Shown piece by piece: positions 45,647-53,896 of a stretch of DNA of 64,000 bases. Origin of the DNA: CAVPFA01 sp963703655 (GTDB lineage: Bacteria > Actinomycetota > Acidimicrobiia > Acidimicrobiales > Bog-793); NCBI GenBank assembly GCA_963703655.1, contig CAVPFA010000003.1:1302001-1366000 (forward strand). The letters are read 5' to 3'. The position numbers were made by a program, and so were the translations under genes. A model generated the notes under the pieces. The model did no database searches, was not told the origin of the DNA, and was given only the letters and a program-made list of their open reading frames with translations. Each line of letters starts with the position of its first letter. The first letter of the stretch is position 1.

Positions 45647-46462
45647 GTGCCCAGCCAGGAGGAGAAGGCCGACCTCTTCCGATCCCTCCATCAGCCCGGC
45701 CGCCCACTGCGGTTGGCGAATGCCTGGGACGAGGGTTCGGCGAAGCTGTTGGCTTCCCTCGGTTGCCGAGCGCTGGCGACCACCAGCGGTGGGCATGCCG
45801 CGACGCTGGGGCGACTCGACGGAACGGTGAGCCGCGAAGAGTGCCTCGCTCACGCAGCGTCGGTCGTCCAAGCCACTGATTTGCCGGTCACGGCCGACCT
45901 CGAAAATTGCTTTTCCGATGCCCCTGAGGGCGTCGCGGCGACGATCCGGGACGCAATTCGCGCTGGACTCGCGGGCTGCTCGGTGGAGGACAGCACTCGC
46001 AACCCCGAGGCGCTCATCTACGATCTGCCCCTCGCGGCAGAACGCGTCGCGGCCGCGGCGGAAACGGCGCACGGATCGGTGCGCCTGGTGCTCACGGCTA
46101 GGGCCGAAAATTTCCTTCACGGCCGGCTCGACCTCACCGACATTATCGCCCGACTCCAGGCGTTCCAGGAAGCCGGCGCTGACGTGCTCTACGCACCGGG
46201 ACTCACGCGGCTGCAGGACCTTCGTCAGGTCGTGAGCTCGGTCGACCTTCCCGTGAACGTTCTCGCGCTGCCGGAAGGACCTACGGTCGACGAGCTGGCC
46301 GAGCTGGGAGTGGCCCGGGTGTCGGTGGGAAGCGCGTTTGCGTTCGTGGCATTCGAAGCGGGCGCGCAGGCGGCGCGGGAGTTCCTTGGCGACGGGACCT
46401 CTCGATATCTCGCAGCGGCCGCCCGAGGGCGAGAGGACACTCGGGCAGCCTTCAACGCCTAA
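45647..46462 (+). CDS. Isocitrate lyase/PEP mutase superfamily enzyme (putative carboxyvinyl-carboxyphosphonate phosphorylmutase-like)
   Basis: About 271 aa from GTG 45647. Core motifs of the ICL/PEPM fold: LRLANAWDEGSAKLLASLGC, ATTSGGHAATLGRLDGTVSR, LPVTADLENCFSD (metal-binding D-x-E), GCSVEDST (VEDS-type) and LVLTARAENFL. Members cleave or form C-C or C-P bonds alpha to carboxylates (oxaloacetate hydrolase-like, 2-methylisocitrate lyase-like). The substrate cannot be fixed. No transport or phosphonate genes are nearby. Confidence 0.88.
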   Translation: MPSQEEKADLFRSLHQPGRPLRLANAWDEGSAKLLASLGCRALATTSGGHAATLGRLDGTVSREECLAHAASVVQATDLPVTADLENCFSDAPEGVAATIRDAIRAGLAGCSVEDSTRNPEALIYDLPLAAERVAAAAETAHGSVRLVLTARAENFLHGRLDLTDIIARLQAFQEAGADVLYAPGLTRLQDLRQVVSSVDLPVNVLALPEGPTVDELAELGVARVSVGSAFAFVAFEAGAQAAREFLGDGTSRYLAAAARGREDTRAAFNA

Positions 46463-46479
46463 CCGCCGGCGTTCAACTC

Positions 46480-46696
46480 CTACTCCGCCGGCACGACCGC
46501 CGACACCGACCCCAGAACCTCGAGGATCGCCAGCGCGAGCTCTCGCGCCGACGCGCAGTCCAGTTCCACCGCGACCCTTGAGGGCATAATGCGCCGGATG
46601 GTCGAAATAGACCGTGGCCCTCGAAAGCGGGAACCAGCCCTCCGCTCCCTTGCCGGAACCCCTGACCTCGAGCTTCGCGGTCTCGTACGTGCACAC
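46480..46696 (-). pseudogene. Broken DUF6295 small protein gene
   Basis: GTG 46696 reads VCTYETAKLEVRGSGKGAEG, then WFPLSRATVYFDHPAHYAL, a good DUF6295 N-terminus. The family C-terminus (VAVELDCASARELALAILEV) then appears one frame further on, ending at TAG 46480. Joining needs a frameshift, and from memory about 15-18 residues (typically HTLNID-like) are also missing between, so this is not explained by one stray base. It lies just downstream of the dienelactone hydrolase it usually accompanies. It may be a real decaying gene or an assembly collapse. Confidence 0.6.
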
Positions 46697-46707
46697 GCCG
46701 GCTCCTC

Positions 46708-47460
46708 TCACTCTCCGTCGGAGACCAGGTAGCGGCCGAAGAACGCCCAGATCCGCTGCCACCCGTCCTGGGCGGCTTCCGGCCGGTAGCTCGGACGGTC
46801 GGTCGAGAAGAAGGCGTGGCCGGCACCTTCGTAGCTGTGGAATTCGTAGGTCTTCCCCGCCTTCTTGAGGGCCTCCTCCAATTCGGCGACGTCCTCGGGC
46901 GTCGGGTACTTGTCCTCGGCGCCGAAGAGCCCAAGCAACGGGCACGAGAGGTCGTCCACCATGTGCAAGATGGGGCCGACCTTGAGTGACATCCCCTCCG
47001 GCGGTGAGCCGACGACGAAGGCGCCGTAGCAATCCACAGCGGCATTTAGCGAAAGGCTGCATGCAGCCAGGAGCGACTGCCGCCCGCCCGAGCAGTAGCC
47101 GATCGTGGCGACACGGCTGTTCGAGGTCTCCAGGGAGGTCAGATAGCTGATGGCACCCTTGACGTCGCCTACGAGCCGATCGTCGGGAACGCCTCCGAGC
47201 GCTCGGACGGTCGCCGCAGCGTCATCCGGCGAGGCTCCCGGCGCCTCCCGGCTGTAAAGGTTCGGGCAGACGGCCAAATAGCCGTGGGCTGCGAATTTCC
47301 GTGTGATCTCCTTCGTTCCCTCGTCGTAGCCGGGCATGTGGTGGATCACCACCACGCCGCCGAAGCGACCCTTGTCAAGCGGCTGGGCGAGGTAAGCCTC
47401 TATCTCGTCGCCGCCGTGTCCGGCCAGCTGGACCGTCTCGGCCCGTAACGAGTCCGTCAT
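46708..47460 (-). CDS. Dienelactone hydrolase family protein
   Basis: 250 aa alpha/beta hydrolase with nucleophile motif GYCSGGRQSLL (Cys, as in dienelactone hydrolases), acid in LFGAEDKYPTPED and His in GAGHAFFS. A conserved N-terminal block (VVVIHHMPGYDEGTKEITRK) provides the oxyanion hole. It hydrolyses dienelactones in aromatic catabolism or unrelated esters; the local genes do not say which. Start ATG 47460. The small broken DUF6295 gene follows 11 bases downstream. Confidence 0.9.
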   Translation of the reverse strand: MTDSLRAETVQLAGHGGDEIEAYLAQPLDKGRFGGVVVIHHMPGYDEGTKEITRKFAAHGYLAVCPNLYSREAPGASPDDAAATVRALGGVPDDRLVGDVKGAISYLTSLETSNSRVATIGYCSGGRQSLLAACSLSLNAAVDCYGAFVVGSPPEGMSLKVGPILHMVDDLSCPLLGLFGAEDKYPTPEDVAELEEALKKAGKTYEFHSYEGAGHAFFSTDRPSYRPEAAQDGWQRIWAFFGRYLVSDGE

Positions 47461-47602
47461 ATCGGTGGTTTCCTTCCCCTCGGTCGATCTCGCGGCAGGT
47501 TCATCATCTATCTAGCACGGCGAAAGCGAGTGGCAGGCCGGCCCCGCACCGCGGCGCACCACGGCGTACCGCTGCCATCGACAAAAGAAACGGCGTGCTC
47601 GC

Positions 47603-50600
47603 TCAACTTTCAACTGCCCGCTCGCTCCGCTCGAGCGCGTCGACGATGTAGGGACGCAGCTCGCGCGGGGCAATGATGCGATCCACCGAACCCACAGCTT
47701 GGGCGCGTCGCACGTCGTGCACCCGGTCGAATTCGGCTGCCAGCTCGCCGAGCTTGGCAGCCCGCACGACCATGAGCTCGTGCTGCAGCCGGTTCCTCGC
47801 GGACACGGCGGCCCCGTCGTGGGCGGCGTCCAGGCTCGCGCGCAGCTCGACGACCCGGGGATCGCTCTCGAGCCGCTGGGTGACCTCCCGGGCGAACACG
47901 GTCGCGGCGGCGGCCGCCCCGCCGATCACCGAGGCCCGTGAGCCTTCGACCGCGGCGATCTCCATCCCGGCGTTCAGCCGCTTCGAGAAGACGACGAATG
48001 CCCCGCCGTGATACCGGGAGATCACCACGAACACGATGACGCCGCGGAAGTTGGTCACGGCCCGGCCGATCTCGGCGCCATATTCCAGCTGCCAGCGGCG
48101 CATGGACTCAGGAGAGCCGTCGAAACCGGACAGGTTTGCCAGGACGACCGCCGGCCGGTTGCCGCTGGCCGAGTTGAGGGCGCGGGCCAGCTTCCGGGAC
48201 GATTGCGGGAACAACGTTCCGGCGGTCATCGACTGCGGCCCGTCGGCGGGCACAAAACGCCGGCGCGCCAACAACCGCGACTCGACGCCCAACAGGCACA
48301 CCGGCACGCCGCCGATGTGCGCGTCCCAGACGATCGCGTTCTCCGCGCTCGCCCACCGGGTCCAGCGCTCGAGCGGCTCGTGGTCCTGGTCGGTCACGGC
48401 CCTCATGACCGACCTGATGTCGAAAGCCTTCCGTCGGTCCGGATTGCGGATCTCGGAGAAGATGTCGCCTACCGACTCGAACTCGGTGCCCTCGATCCGA
48501 GCATGAGGCGAGGTGGAGATGTCCCGATCGATCGGGTCCTGCGTCTTCGCTCGCCTCGGGCGCGACTCGCCCGGGACGACGTAGGTGTGGTCGTAATGGC
48601 GGAACAACACCTGGCACGCAGCTGACAGCGTCGGCGCCCAATACTGCGCCTGGCCGTTGGGACCCATGACGCGGTCGTAGCCTCCGATGCCGAAGTTGTC
48701 CTCGGCAGAAACGCCGCCGGCGAAGTCAAGGGCCTGCTTCCCGGTCAGCACCATAGCGCTTGCGGGCGTCATGACGAGGATGCCCCGGGTATGCATGAGC
48801 ATCGTCGCCTCCGCGTTCCAGTACGGCTGCGCGCCAACGTTGATACCGGCGACGACGACGTTCACTTCACCGCCCGCCTGGGTGAACTCGATGATCCGGC
48901 GGAGCACCGCCGCGATCCAGTCCATGTTCTCGGTACCGCTGTCCATCGCGATGCGGGCGCCCGCGGAGAGCGCGAACCACTCGACCGGAACGGACATGCG
49001 CTCGGCGAGATCGAAGGCGGCGTTGATGCGCCTGCATTCGGGTTCCGATACCGACCCGAGGCTCTTGGTGGGATCTCCCAGGATCACCACCCGCTCCATT
49101 CCTTCGGGGACTTTGGCGGTGAAGCTGGTGAGAACCCCGACCACGACATGAGCGCTGTTGTCGCCGTAGGGCCGTTCGACGGGGACGAGCTGATCGTGCT
49201 CGGCCGGATCGTGCTCGACGAGATCGTGCTCGACGAACCGGCCCGGCGGGAAGTCCGCCACGGTTCCCGGCGGCATGGTGAGAAGGCGCAGCAGCTCATA
49301 GGGATAGACAGCACCGATCTGTTCACTGCGGAGCACCTTCTGGCCGTACGCCGTCAGGGACCTCACCCTTTTGTCGTCCGGTGGATGCACCGTCACCGTT
49401 ACGCCCTGCCGGCTCACGTTCTCGACGTCGACGACAACCTCGCGGAGCTGGGGTGTACCCGGTTCGGGCATCCATCCGTGCGCGACGACCCGCTCGAGGC
49501 CGATTCCGACCGTCAGCGGCGCCAACCAGTGTGCGAGGTCCTGCCAGAGGGCTGGGGACAGATCCCACACAGGTCGAACATGCAGCATCACACGGTTGCG
49601 CAGGGGCCGTTTCTTCGTCGGGAACTGGGCCAACGCCGTCCGCATCGCGGCCAGTGCCTGGAGAGTCATTCGCTCGAGATGGGGCAGGGAGACGACGTTG
49701 CCCCTCTCGTCACGAACGGGCGTGAGATCGCGAACCTCCGCGACGGCGAACAATCGCTCGTCATCGGGATTGTCACGCGCGACGCCGCGAAAGAGATAGA
49801 CGTCCTCGACCGACTCCAGACGCTCGAGGGAGAACTCCGACAGCTGCCAAAGGTCCAGTCGCTTGGCGAGCATCGGGTGCAGGTTCCGGTAAAGCGCTTC
49901 TTCTACGAACGCACCGTCGTGCTGGCGGTAGGTGAAGTGCAGCGTCTGGTTGGGGGCGGCAACGGGTCCTTCGCTCGTGACCGCGATGTCCAGCCGGTGC
50001 AGCTCGCGACCGAAGTCACATCTCGCCAGCAGAGCTTGCAGCTCGAGGGTGGTCGCCTCGGCTTCCTGCGGCTCGCCTGGCCGCCACATCGCGAGGTCGA
50101 CGACCAGCAAGCAGCGCGGGTCGAGCCGGTCGGCGTGCTGGGCGATCGCAGTTGCAGCGTCTGAAAGCCGGTCCGGTGTCACATAGGCGACGACGACATG
50201 GACGTGTCGCTGTTCGAAGTCGTAGTCGGCCGAGCAGAGGAGATACCCGCCGGAATCGTCGGTCGCGACCTCACGAATGGGGCGTATCCGGTAGTAGCGA
50301 CGGAGGTGCACCTCAAGCAGCACCCTTTGGTAGGCCTCGGCTGCGCCCGCATAGCGCTGACGGAGCCGGGCCCGCATCGGTTGGGGGCAGGAGACCACCT
50401 GCTCGATCCAGACTCCGCGCTGAGGGCCTTGCGGATCTTCTTTCAGGGCGTCGAGCAACCGGTCCGTATCCGCATAGACGGTCCTGAACGCCAGCTCCAG
50501 CACGGGTTCCTCGAAATAGCGGAACCGCAGCTCCCGAGCCAGGTCTGCGACCGTTTGCTGGCGGAGCTCGGCGGCACCGGCAACTCGGAGAAGCAGGGTC

Positions 50601-53125
50601 CTCAGCGCCTGGTCGGCGGCCAGGTCGGGGCTGCCGTCGTTGGCGGCGGCGACAGCGTCGTCGTTGGCGGTGACCGTCGTCTTCGCGAGCCGGCTCCCCA
50701 GAATGGCGGTGACCACCTGAGCCGTCTCCTCGAATCGACGAAACGACCGGAACATCCGAAGCAGAGCCTCCTCGAGGGCGGGGGTCCGGTCGAGACTGCG
50801 CACGCCGTAGCGCTCGAGCGCCCGCAGCAGCCGGCGGCGGTAGCCGGCCGGCAGCTGGCTCCGGTCGGGGTCCAGCGATGCCAGGTAGGTGAGCAAATGC
50901 TCCTGCGTGCTCGACAGATCCTCCGACGGGTCGTCATTCTCGATGTTGTCGAGGAGATCCGGCGTGGGCCGGTACAAGAGGCCGATATCGACGAACAGCT
51001 CGAGAGCATCCGCCTCTTCCTCGTCGAGCGCCCGTCCGGCCGGCTTGGCTGCCCGGTCTCGGCGGTACCGGTCGAGCACGCGGCGCGCCGCCGGCTGGTC
51101 GAGGTCGTAACCGAGCAGGTAGGACCGCAGCCGCGGGTAGACCGGCTCGTCACCGTCGCGCCCGGCGCACATCATCGACAGGTCCAGCGGTTCGCTCGTC
51201 CAGCCCGGCCCACCCGGCCTCTCGACGGGCTGCAACCAGACCAGCGGGGCGCCGGCTTCGACCTGCATGTTGGCCGTCACCTCGAGAGACCGAACCGTCC
51301 CGGCGACCGGGGCAGACACGACGGACTCCATCTTCATGGTTTCGAGCCGGACGAGCGCGTCCCCAGCGGCCACCGTGTCGCCAGGGCCGACCAGCACATC
51401 GATGACGAAGGCCGGGCCGGTCGCGCGCACCGCGCCTCCGGCGTCTCGGCTCACCGTGTGGGTCACACCGTCAACCTCGACGACGAGGTCCGGGCCGGTC
51501 GCCGCCGACAGGACCCTGGACGTGACGCCGCGACAGGTAAGGTGCGACTCATACGGGCCGAACCGGTCGATCTGCACGTCGGCGTGCCCTTGCGCCGTCT
51601 CGATGCGGTAGTCCTCCCTACCGAGGCGAAGCACGGTGAGTCGGTAGGTGTTGCCCCTGTAGCGCAGCTCCACCCGGTGGCCGACACCTCGCGGAGTTTC
51701 CGGACGGCCGCGCGTCGCCGTCGCATAGAACCACGCCTGGGCTGTCGCCTGCTCGGCGTCATAGGCCTCCACGGCCGCATGGAGCAGTGCGACCGGGTTC
51801 GGTGGCGGCACGTGCCCATCGGCGGCGATCAGCCGGTCCAACCAGTGGCTGTCAAATCTGCCTGCCCGTATCTCAGGGTGGCTGAGCAGCGACAACAGGA
51901 ACGACCGGTTTGTCGCGCCTCCGTCGACGATCAGAGCGCACTGGGCCAGGGCTCGCTCCAGCCGGTCGAGTGCCTCGGAGCGGTCCCGCCCCCACGCGAC
52001 GATCTTGGCGATCGTCGAGTCGCCGCCGGCCCTGACGTCGTCCTGTTCGACGACGCCGGTGTCGACCCGAAGCCCCGCTCCGCTAGGCGGGCGAAACAAA
52101 GCGATGCGACCCGGAGCCGGTTCGAACATCCGCTCGGGATCGTGCGCACGGACCACGGCCTCGATCGCGTGGCCCCGGCTCGCGGGTGGAAGGCCTTCCA
52201 GCCGCGAACCGAAGGCCAGCTGAAGTTGCAATTTCACGAGGTCGAGCCCGCTCGTCGCTTCCGTGACCGGGTGCTCTAGCTGCAACGAGGTATTGAACCT
52301 CACGAACTCGTATCGGTCGTTGCTGGGGTCCGCTACGAACTCGACCGACCCCACGCTCGAGTAGCCGGCCGCTCGGTACAACCGCATCGCGGCGCCACGT
52401 ATCTCCTCCTCCAGGGTGGAGCTCAGCCATACACAGGAGGACTCGGCCAAGATCGTGTGAGGCCCTCGCCGGAGACTGCAGTCGCGAACCCCGATCGCCC
52501 AGACCCCTCCGTGGCCGTCGGCGACGACCTGGGCCTCGAGGTGTCGTTCCCCCTCGCAGAGACGCGCAGGCGCCTCGAGCGCCGCTTCGCAATCGAGCGT
52601 CGCGCCACTACAAGGCGCGACCGGTATTCCCAAGCGCTCCGCCAGCTGACGAGCGGCGACCCTGTCGTCGAGCAACCGTATGGTCGCGCTCGGCGGCCCG
52701 ACGAACACGAGTCCCGCAAGCTCACACGCCTCCGCCACCTCGCCGTGGTCCTCTAGGTGGCCCCAGCCAGCCCACACAGCGTCTGCGCGGGCTGAACGAA
52801 GGGCCACCATCAGCCGGTCGATATCAAGATCAGCCCGCTCGCGCCGGGCGTCGACCCGTTCGGTCACCGGCTCCGGCCCGTCGATTTCAAGATCAGCCCG
52901 CTCGCGCTCGGCGTCGACGCGGTCGGTCACCGGCTCTGGCTCGAGGCGGACACGCTCGTCCGCCTCCCGAACGAACCACGCTCCCGCGTCGTCATCTGTG
53001 TGAACCGCGATCGTTGTGATGTGGATGGGGGTCTCCCGCGCCAGGTTCAACTCGGTCACCGCGTTGATGACGCGCATCGCCGCTTCGCCGCGGTTCACTA
53101 CCGCCAATCGCCTGAATTCGGGCAT
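47603..53125 (-). CDS. Multidomain fused acyl-CoA carboxylase (BC-BCCP-CT) with degenerate biotin carboxylase domain
   Basis: 1840 aa in one frame. Order: N-terminal biotin carboxylase-like domain (1 to about 430), BCCP with biotin motif ETMKMES (Lys about 596), a central helical region (about 640-1200), and two carboxyltransferase halves (VVILGDPTKSLGSVSEPECR about 1357; NVGAQPYWNAEATMLMHTRG; second half to about 1800). This eukaryotic-like ACC layout occurs in Actinobacteria. The BC domain lacks the ATP-grasp lid: GIPVAPCSGATLDCEAALEA is followed at once by LCEGERHLEAQVVADGHGG, without the Gly-rich loop. The E-M-N-T-R catalytic motif is R-F-N-T-S. Carboxyltransfer and biotin binding look intact; carboxylation of biotin does not. 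Starts 9 bases after DUF3224. Confidence 0.88.
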   Translation of the reverse strand: MPEFRRLAVVNRGEAAMRVINAVTELNLARETPIHITTIAVHTDDDAGAWFVREADERVRLEPEPVTDRVDAERERADLEIDGPEPVTERVDARRERADLDIDRLMVALRSARADAVWAGWGHLEDHGEVAEACELAGLVFVGPPSATIRLLDDRVAARQLAERLGIPVAPCSGATLDCEAALEAPARLCEGERHLEAQVVADGHGGVWAIGVRDCSLRRGPHTILAESSCVWLSSTLEEEIRGAAMRLYRAAGYSSVGSVEFVADPSNDRYEFVRFNTSLQLEHPVTEATSGLDLVKLQLQLAFGSRLEGLPPASRGHAIEAVVRAHDPERMFEPAPGRIALFRPPSGAGLRVDTGVVEQDDVRAGGDSTIAKIVAWGRDRSEALDRLERALAQCALIVDGGATNRSFLLSLLSHPEIRAGRFDSHWLDRLIAADGHVPPPNPVALLHAAVEAYDAEQATAQAWFYATATRGRPETPRGVGHRVELRYRGNTYRLTVLRLGREDYRIETAQGHADVQIDRFGPYESHLTCRGVTSRVLSAATGPDLVVEVDGVTHTVSRDAGGAVRATGPAFVIDVLVGPGDTVAAGDALVRLETMKMESVVSAPVAGTVRSLEVTANMQVEAGAPLVWLQPVERPGGPGWTSEPLDLSMMCAGRDGDEPVYPRLRSYLLGYDLDQPAARRVLDRYRRDRAAKPAGRALDEEEADALELFVDIGLLYRPTPDLLDNIENDDPSEDLSSTQEHLLTYLASLDPDRSQLPAGYRRRLLRALERYGVRSLDRTPALEEALLRMFRSFRRFEETAQVVTAILGSRLAKTTVTANDDAVAAANDGSPDLAADQALRTLLLRVAGAAELRQQTVADLARELRFRYFEEPVLELAFRTVYADTDRLLDALKEDPQGPQRGVWIEQVVSCPQPMRARLRQRYAGAAEAYQRVLLEVHLRRYYRIRPIREVATDDSGGYLLCSADYDFEQRHVHVVVAYVTPDRLSDAATAIAQHADRLDPRCLLVVDLAMWRPGEPQEAEATTLELQALLARCDFGRELHRLDIAVTSEGPVAAPNQTLHFTYRQHDGAFVEEALYRNLHPMLAKRLDLWQLSEFSLERLESVEDVYLFRGVARDNPDDERLFAVAEVRDLTPVRDERGNVVSLPHLERMTLQALAAMRTALAQFPTKKRPLRNRVMLHVRPVWDLSPALWQDLAHWLAPLTVGIGLERVVAHGWMPEPGTPQLREVVVDVENVSRQGVTVTVHPPDDKRVRSLTAYGQKVLRSEQIGAVYPYELLRLLTMPPGTVADFPPGRFVEHDLVEHDPAEHDQLVPVERPYGDNSAHVVVGVLTSFTAKVPEGMERVVILGDPTKSLGSVSEPECRRINAAFDLAERMSVPVEWFALSAGARIAMDSGTENMDWIAAVLRRIIEFTQAGGEVNVVVAGINVGAQPYWNAEATMLMHTRGILVMTPASAMVLTGKQALDFAGGVSAEDNFGIGGYDRVMGPNGQAQYWAPTLSAACQVLFRHYDHTYVVPGESRPRRAKTQDPIDRDISTSPHARIEGTEFESVGDIFSEIRNPDRRKAFDIRSVMRAVTDQDHEPLERWTRWASAENAIVWDAHIGGVPVCLLGVESRLLARRRFVPADGPQSMTAGTLFPQSSRKLARALNSASGNRPAVVLANLSGFDGSPESMRRWQLEYGAEIGRAVTNFRGVIVFVVISRYHGGAFVVFSKRLNAGMEIAAVEGSRASVIGGAAAAATVFAREVTQRLESDPRVVELRASLDAAHDGAAVSARNRLQHELMVVRAAKLGELAAEFDRVHDVRRAQAVGSVDRIIAPRELRPYIVDALERSERAVES
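52818..52943. repeat. 63-bp in-frame tandem duplication in the carboxylase N-terminus
   Basis: Two 63-bp copies (52818-52880 and 52881-52943), differing at about nine bases, encode PEPVTDRVDAERERADLEID and its near copy PEPVTERVDARRERADLDID on the minus strand. They lie between the first and second structural elements of the biotin carboxylase domain, where homologues are shorter. Divergence shows the duplication is not recent. Confidence 0.85.
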
Positions 53126-53134
53126 CGTCCGCGC

Positions 53135-53530
53135 CTAGTACAGCTCGTAGTCGAGGTGGAACTGGTGCGCGCCGTCCGGCGCTATGTCGATCCGCCCCTC
53201 GCCGGTGATCCGGGCGAGCTCGCCGGTCCCCGAACCCGGGACCACCGGCCACCGAGCCCACTGGCTCTCGCCTGCCATCGTGCCGGCGTGCAACACGGCG
53301 AAGCTTCCCGACCGGCCGTGAACCGATCCCGAGATCCGCTCCACGGCCACGTAGCCAGCGCCGCCGTTCTCGGCCCGCACCGACAGCATTTCCACCGTGC
53401 TCTGGGCCTCGATGTCGCCTCGGAAGGTTTTGGCGAGCCGCAGACGGGCGTAGTTGACCCCGGGGTCCTCCAGGTAGGGAGCCTCCTCGTCGAACGAATC
53501 GAGCACGAACGATGCAACTGCGATCGGCAT
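53135..53530 (-). CDS. DUF3224 family protein
   Basis: 131 aa with the DUF3224 features: an acidic N-terminus (SFVLDSFDEEAPYLEDPGVN), YARLRLAKTFRGDIEAQSTV and HGRSGSFAVLHAGTMAGESQ, then VVPGSGTGELARITGEGRID. The fold is a small beta-barrel related to allene oxide cyclase; no catalytic role is established. It stands 9 bases upstream of the fused carboxylase on the same strand, so the two are co-transcribed, which is a curious pairing with no obvious link. Confidence 0.85.
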   Translation of the reverse strand: MPIAVASFVLDSFDEEAPYLEDPGVNYARLRLAKTFRGDIEAQSTVEMLSVRAENGGAGYVAVERISGSVHGRSGSFAVLHAGTMAGESQWARWPVVPGSGTGELARITGEGRIDIAPDGAHQFHLDYELY

Positions 53531-53625
53531 AAGAGCAAGCTACCAAGCGACAGAATTCCGGTGCAGGCCGGCGGCGCTCTGCGTGTTGAGGCCTGGGTCG
53601 CAGGTCGAAACCGAACATTGTTTCG

Positions 53626-53647
53626 TCGCGCGCTGATCGCGCGCTAA
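53626..53647. promoter_or_regulatory. 11-bp tandem direct repeat, possible RHH operator
   Basis: TCGCGCGCTGA followed directly by TCGCGCGCTAA, 16 bases upstream of the RHH gene start at 53663. RHH proteins bind tandem half-sites of about this spacing, so autoregulation is a reasonable guess. Confidence 0.5.
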
Positions 53648-53662
53648 TGCTACTGTCAGCAG

Positions 53663-53896
53663 GTGGCACGACCCAAGACGTTCACCGAGCCTCGCAAGGC
53701 AACCGCTGTCCGCTTGCCGGAACCTCTGCACAGCCGGCTGAGGCAGGTCGCGGCTGAGAGGGACGTGTCGGTGAACCACCTCGTCATAAAGTCCGTTCAG
53801 GAGTGGCTGACCAGGCACGAGGGCGAGCCGACTCAGCTGGAGCTCTGGCGGGACGACCGAGCGGAGCACCCTTCAACCAGCTCGCCGGTCGCATGA
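53663..53896 (+). CDS. Ribbon-helix-helix DNA-binding protein, antitoxin/repressor-like
   Basis: 77 aa, GTG start. TAVRLPEPLHSRLRQVAAE is the RHH strand and first helix, followed by RDVSVNHLVIKSVQEWLTRH, the second helix, of the Arc/CopG/HicB-C-terminal type. The rest is short and polar. The stop overlaps the ATG of a DNA methyltransferase (ATGA), so the pair is translated together. It may repress its own operon through the 11-bp repeats upstream. No toxin-like gene of known kind is adjacent. Confidence 0.82.
   Translation: MARPKTFTEPRKATAVRLPEPLHSRLRQVAAERDVSVNHLVIKSVQEWLTRHEGEPTQLELWRDDRAEHPSTSSPVA

Noticed and set aside
45428..47062. 544-codon open frame on the minus strand across the USP, PEP-mutase-like and dienelactone hydrolase genes
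   Set aside because: It is arginine- and glycine-rich shadow text opposite or out of frame with clear genes; only about 40 residues of it (the DUF6295 start) look real.
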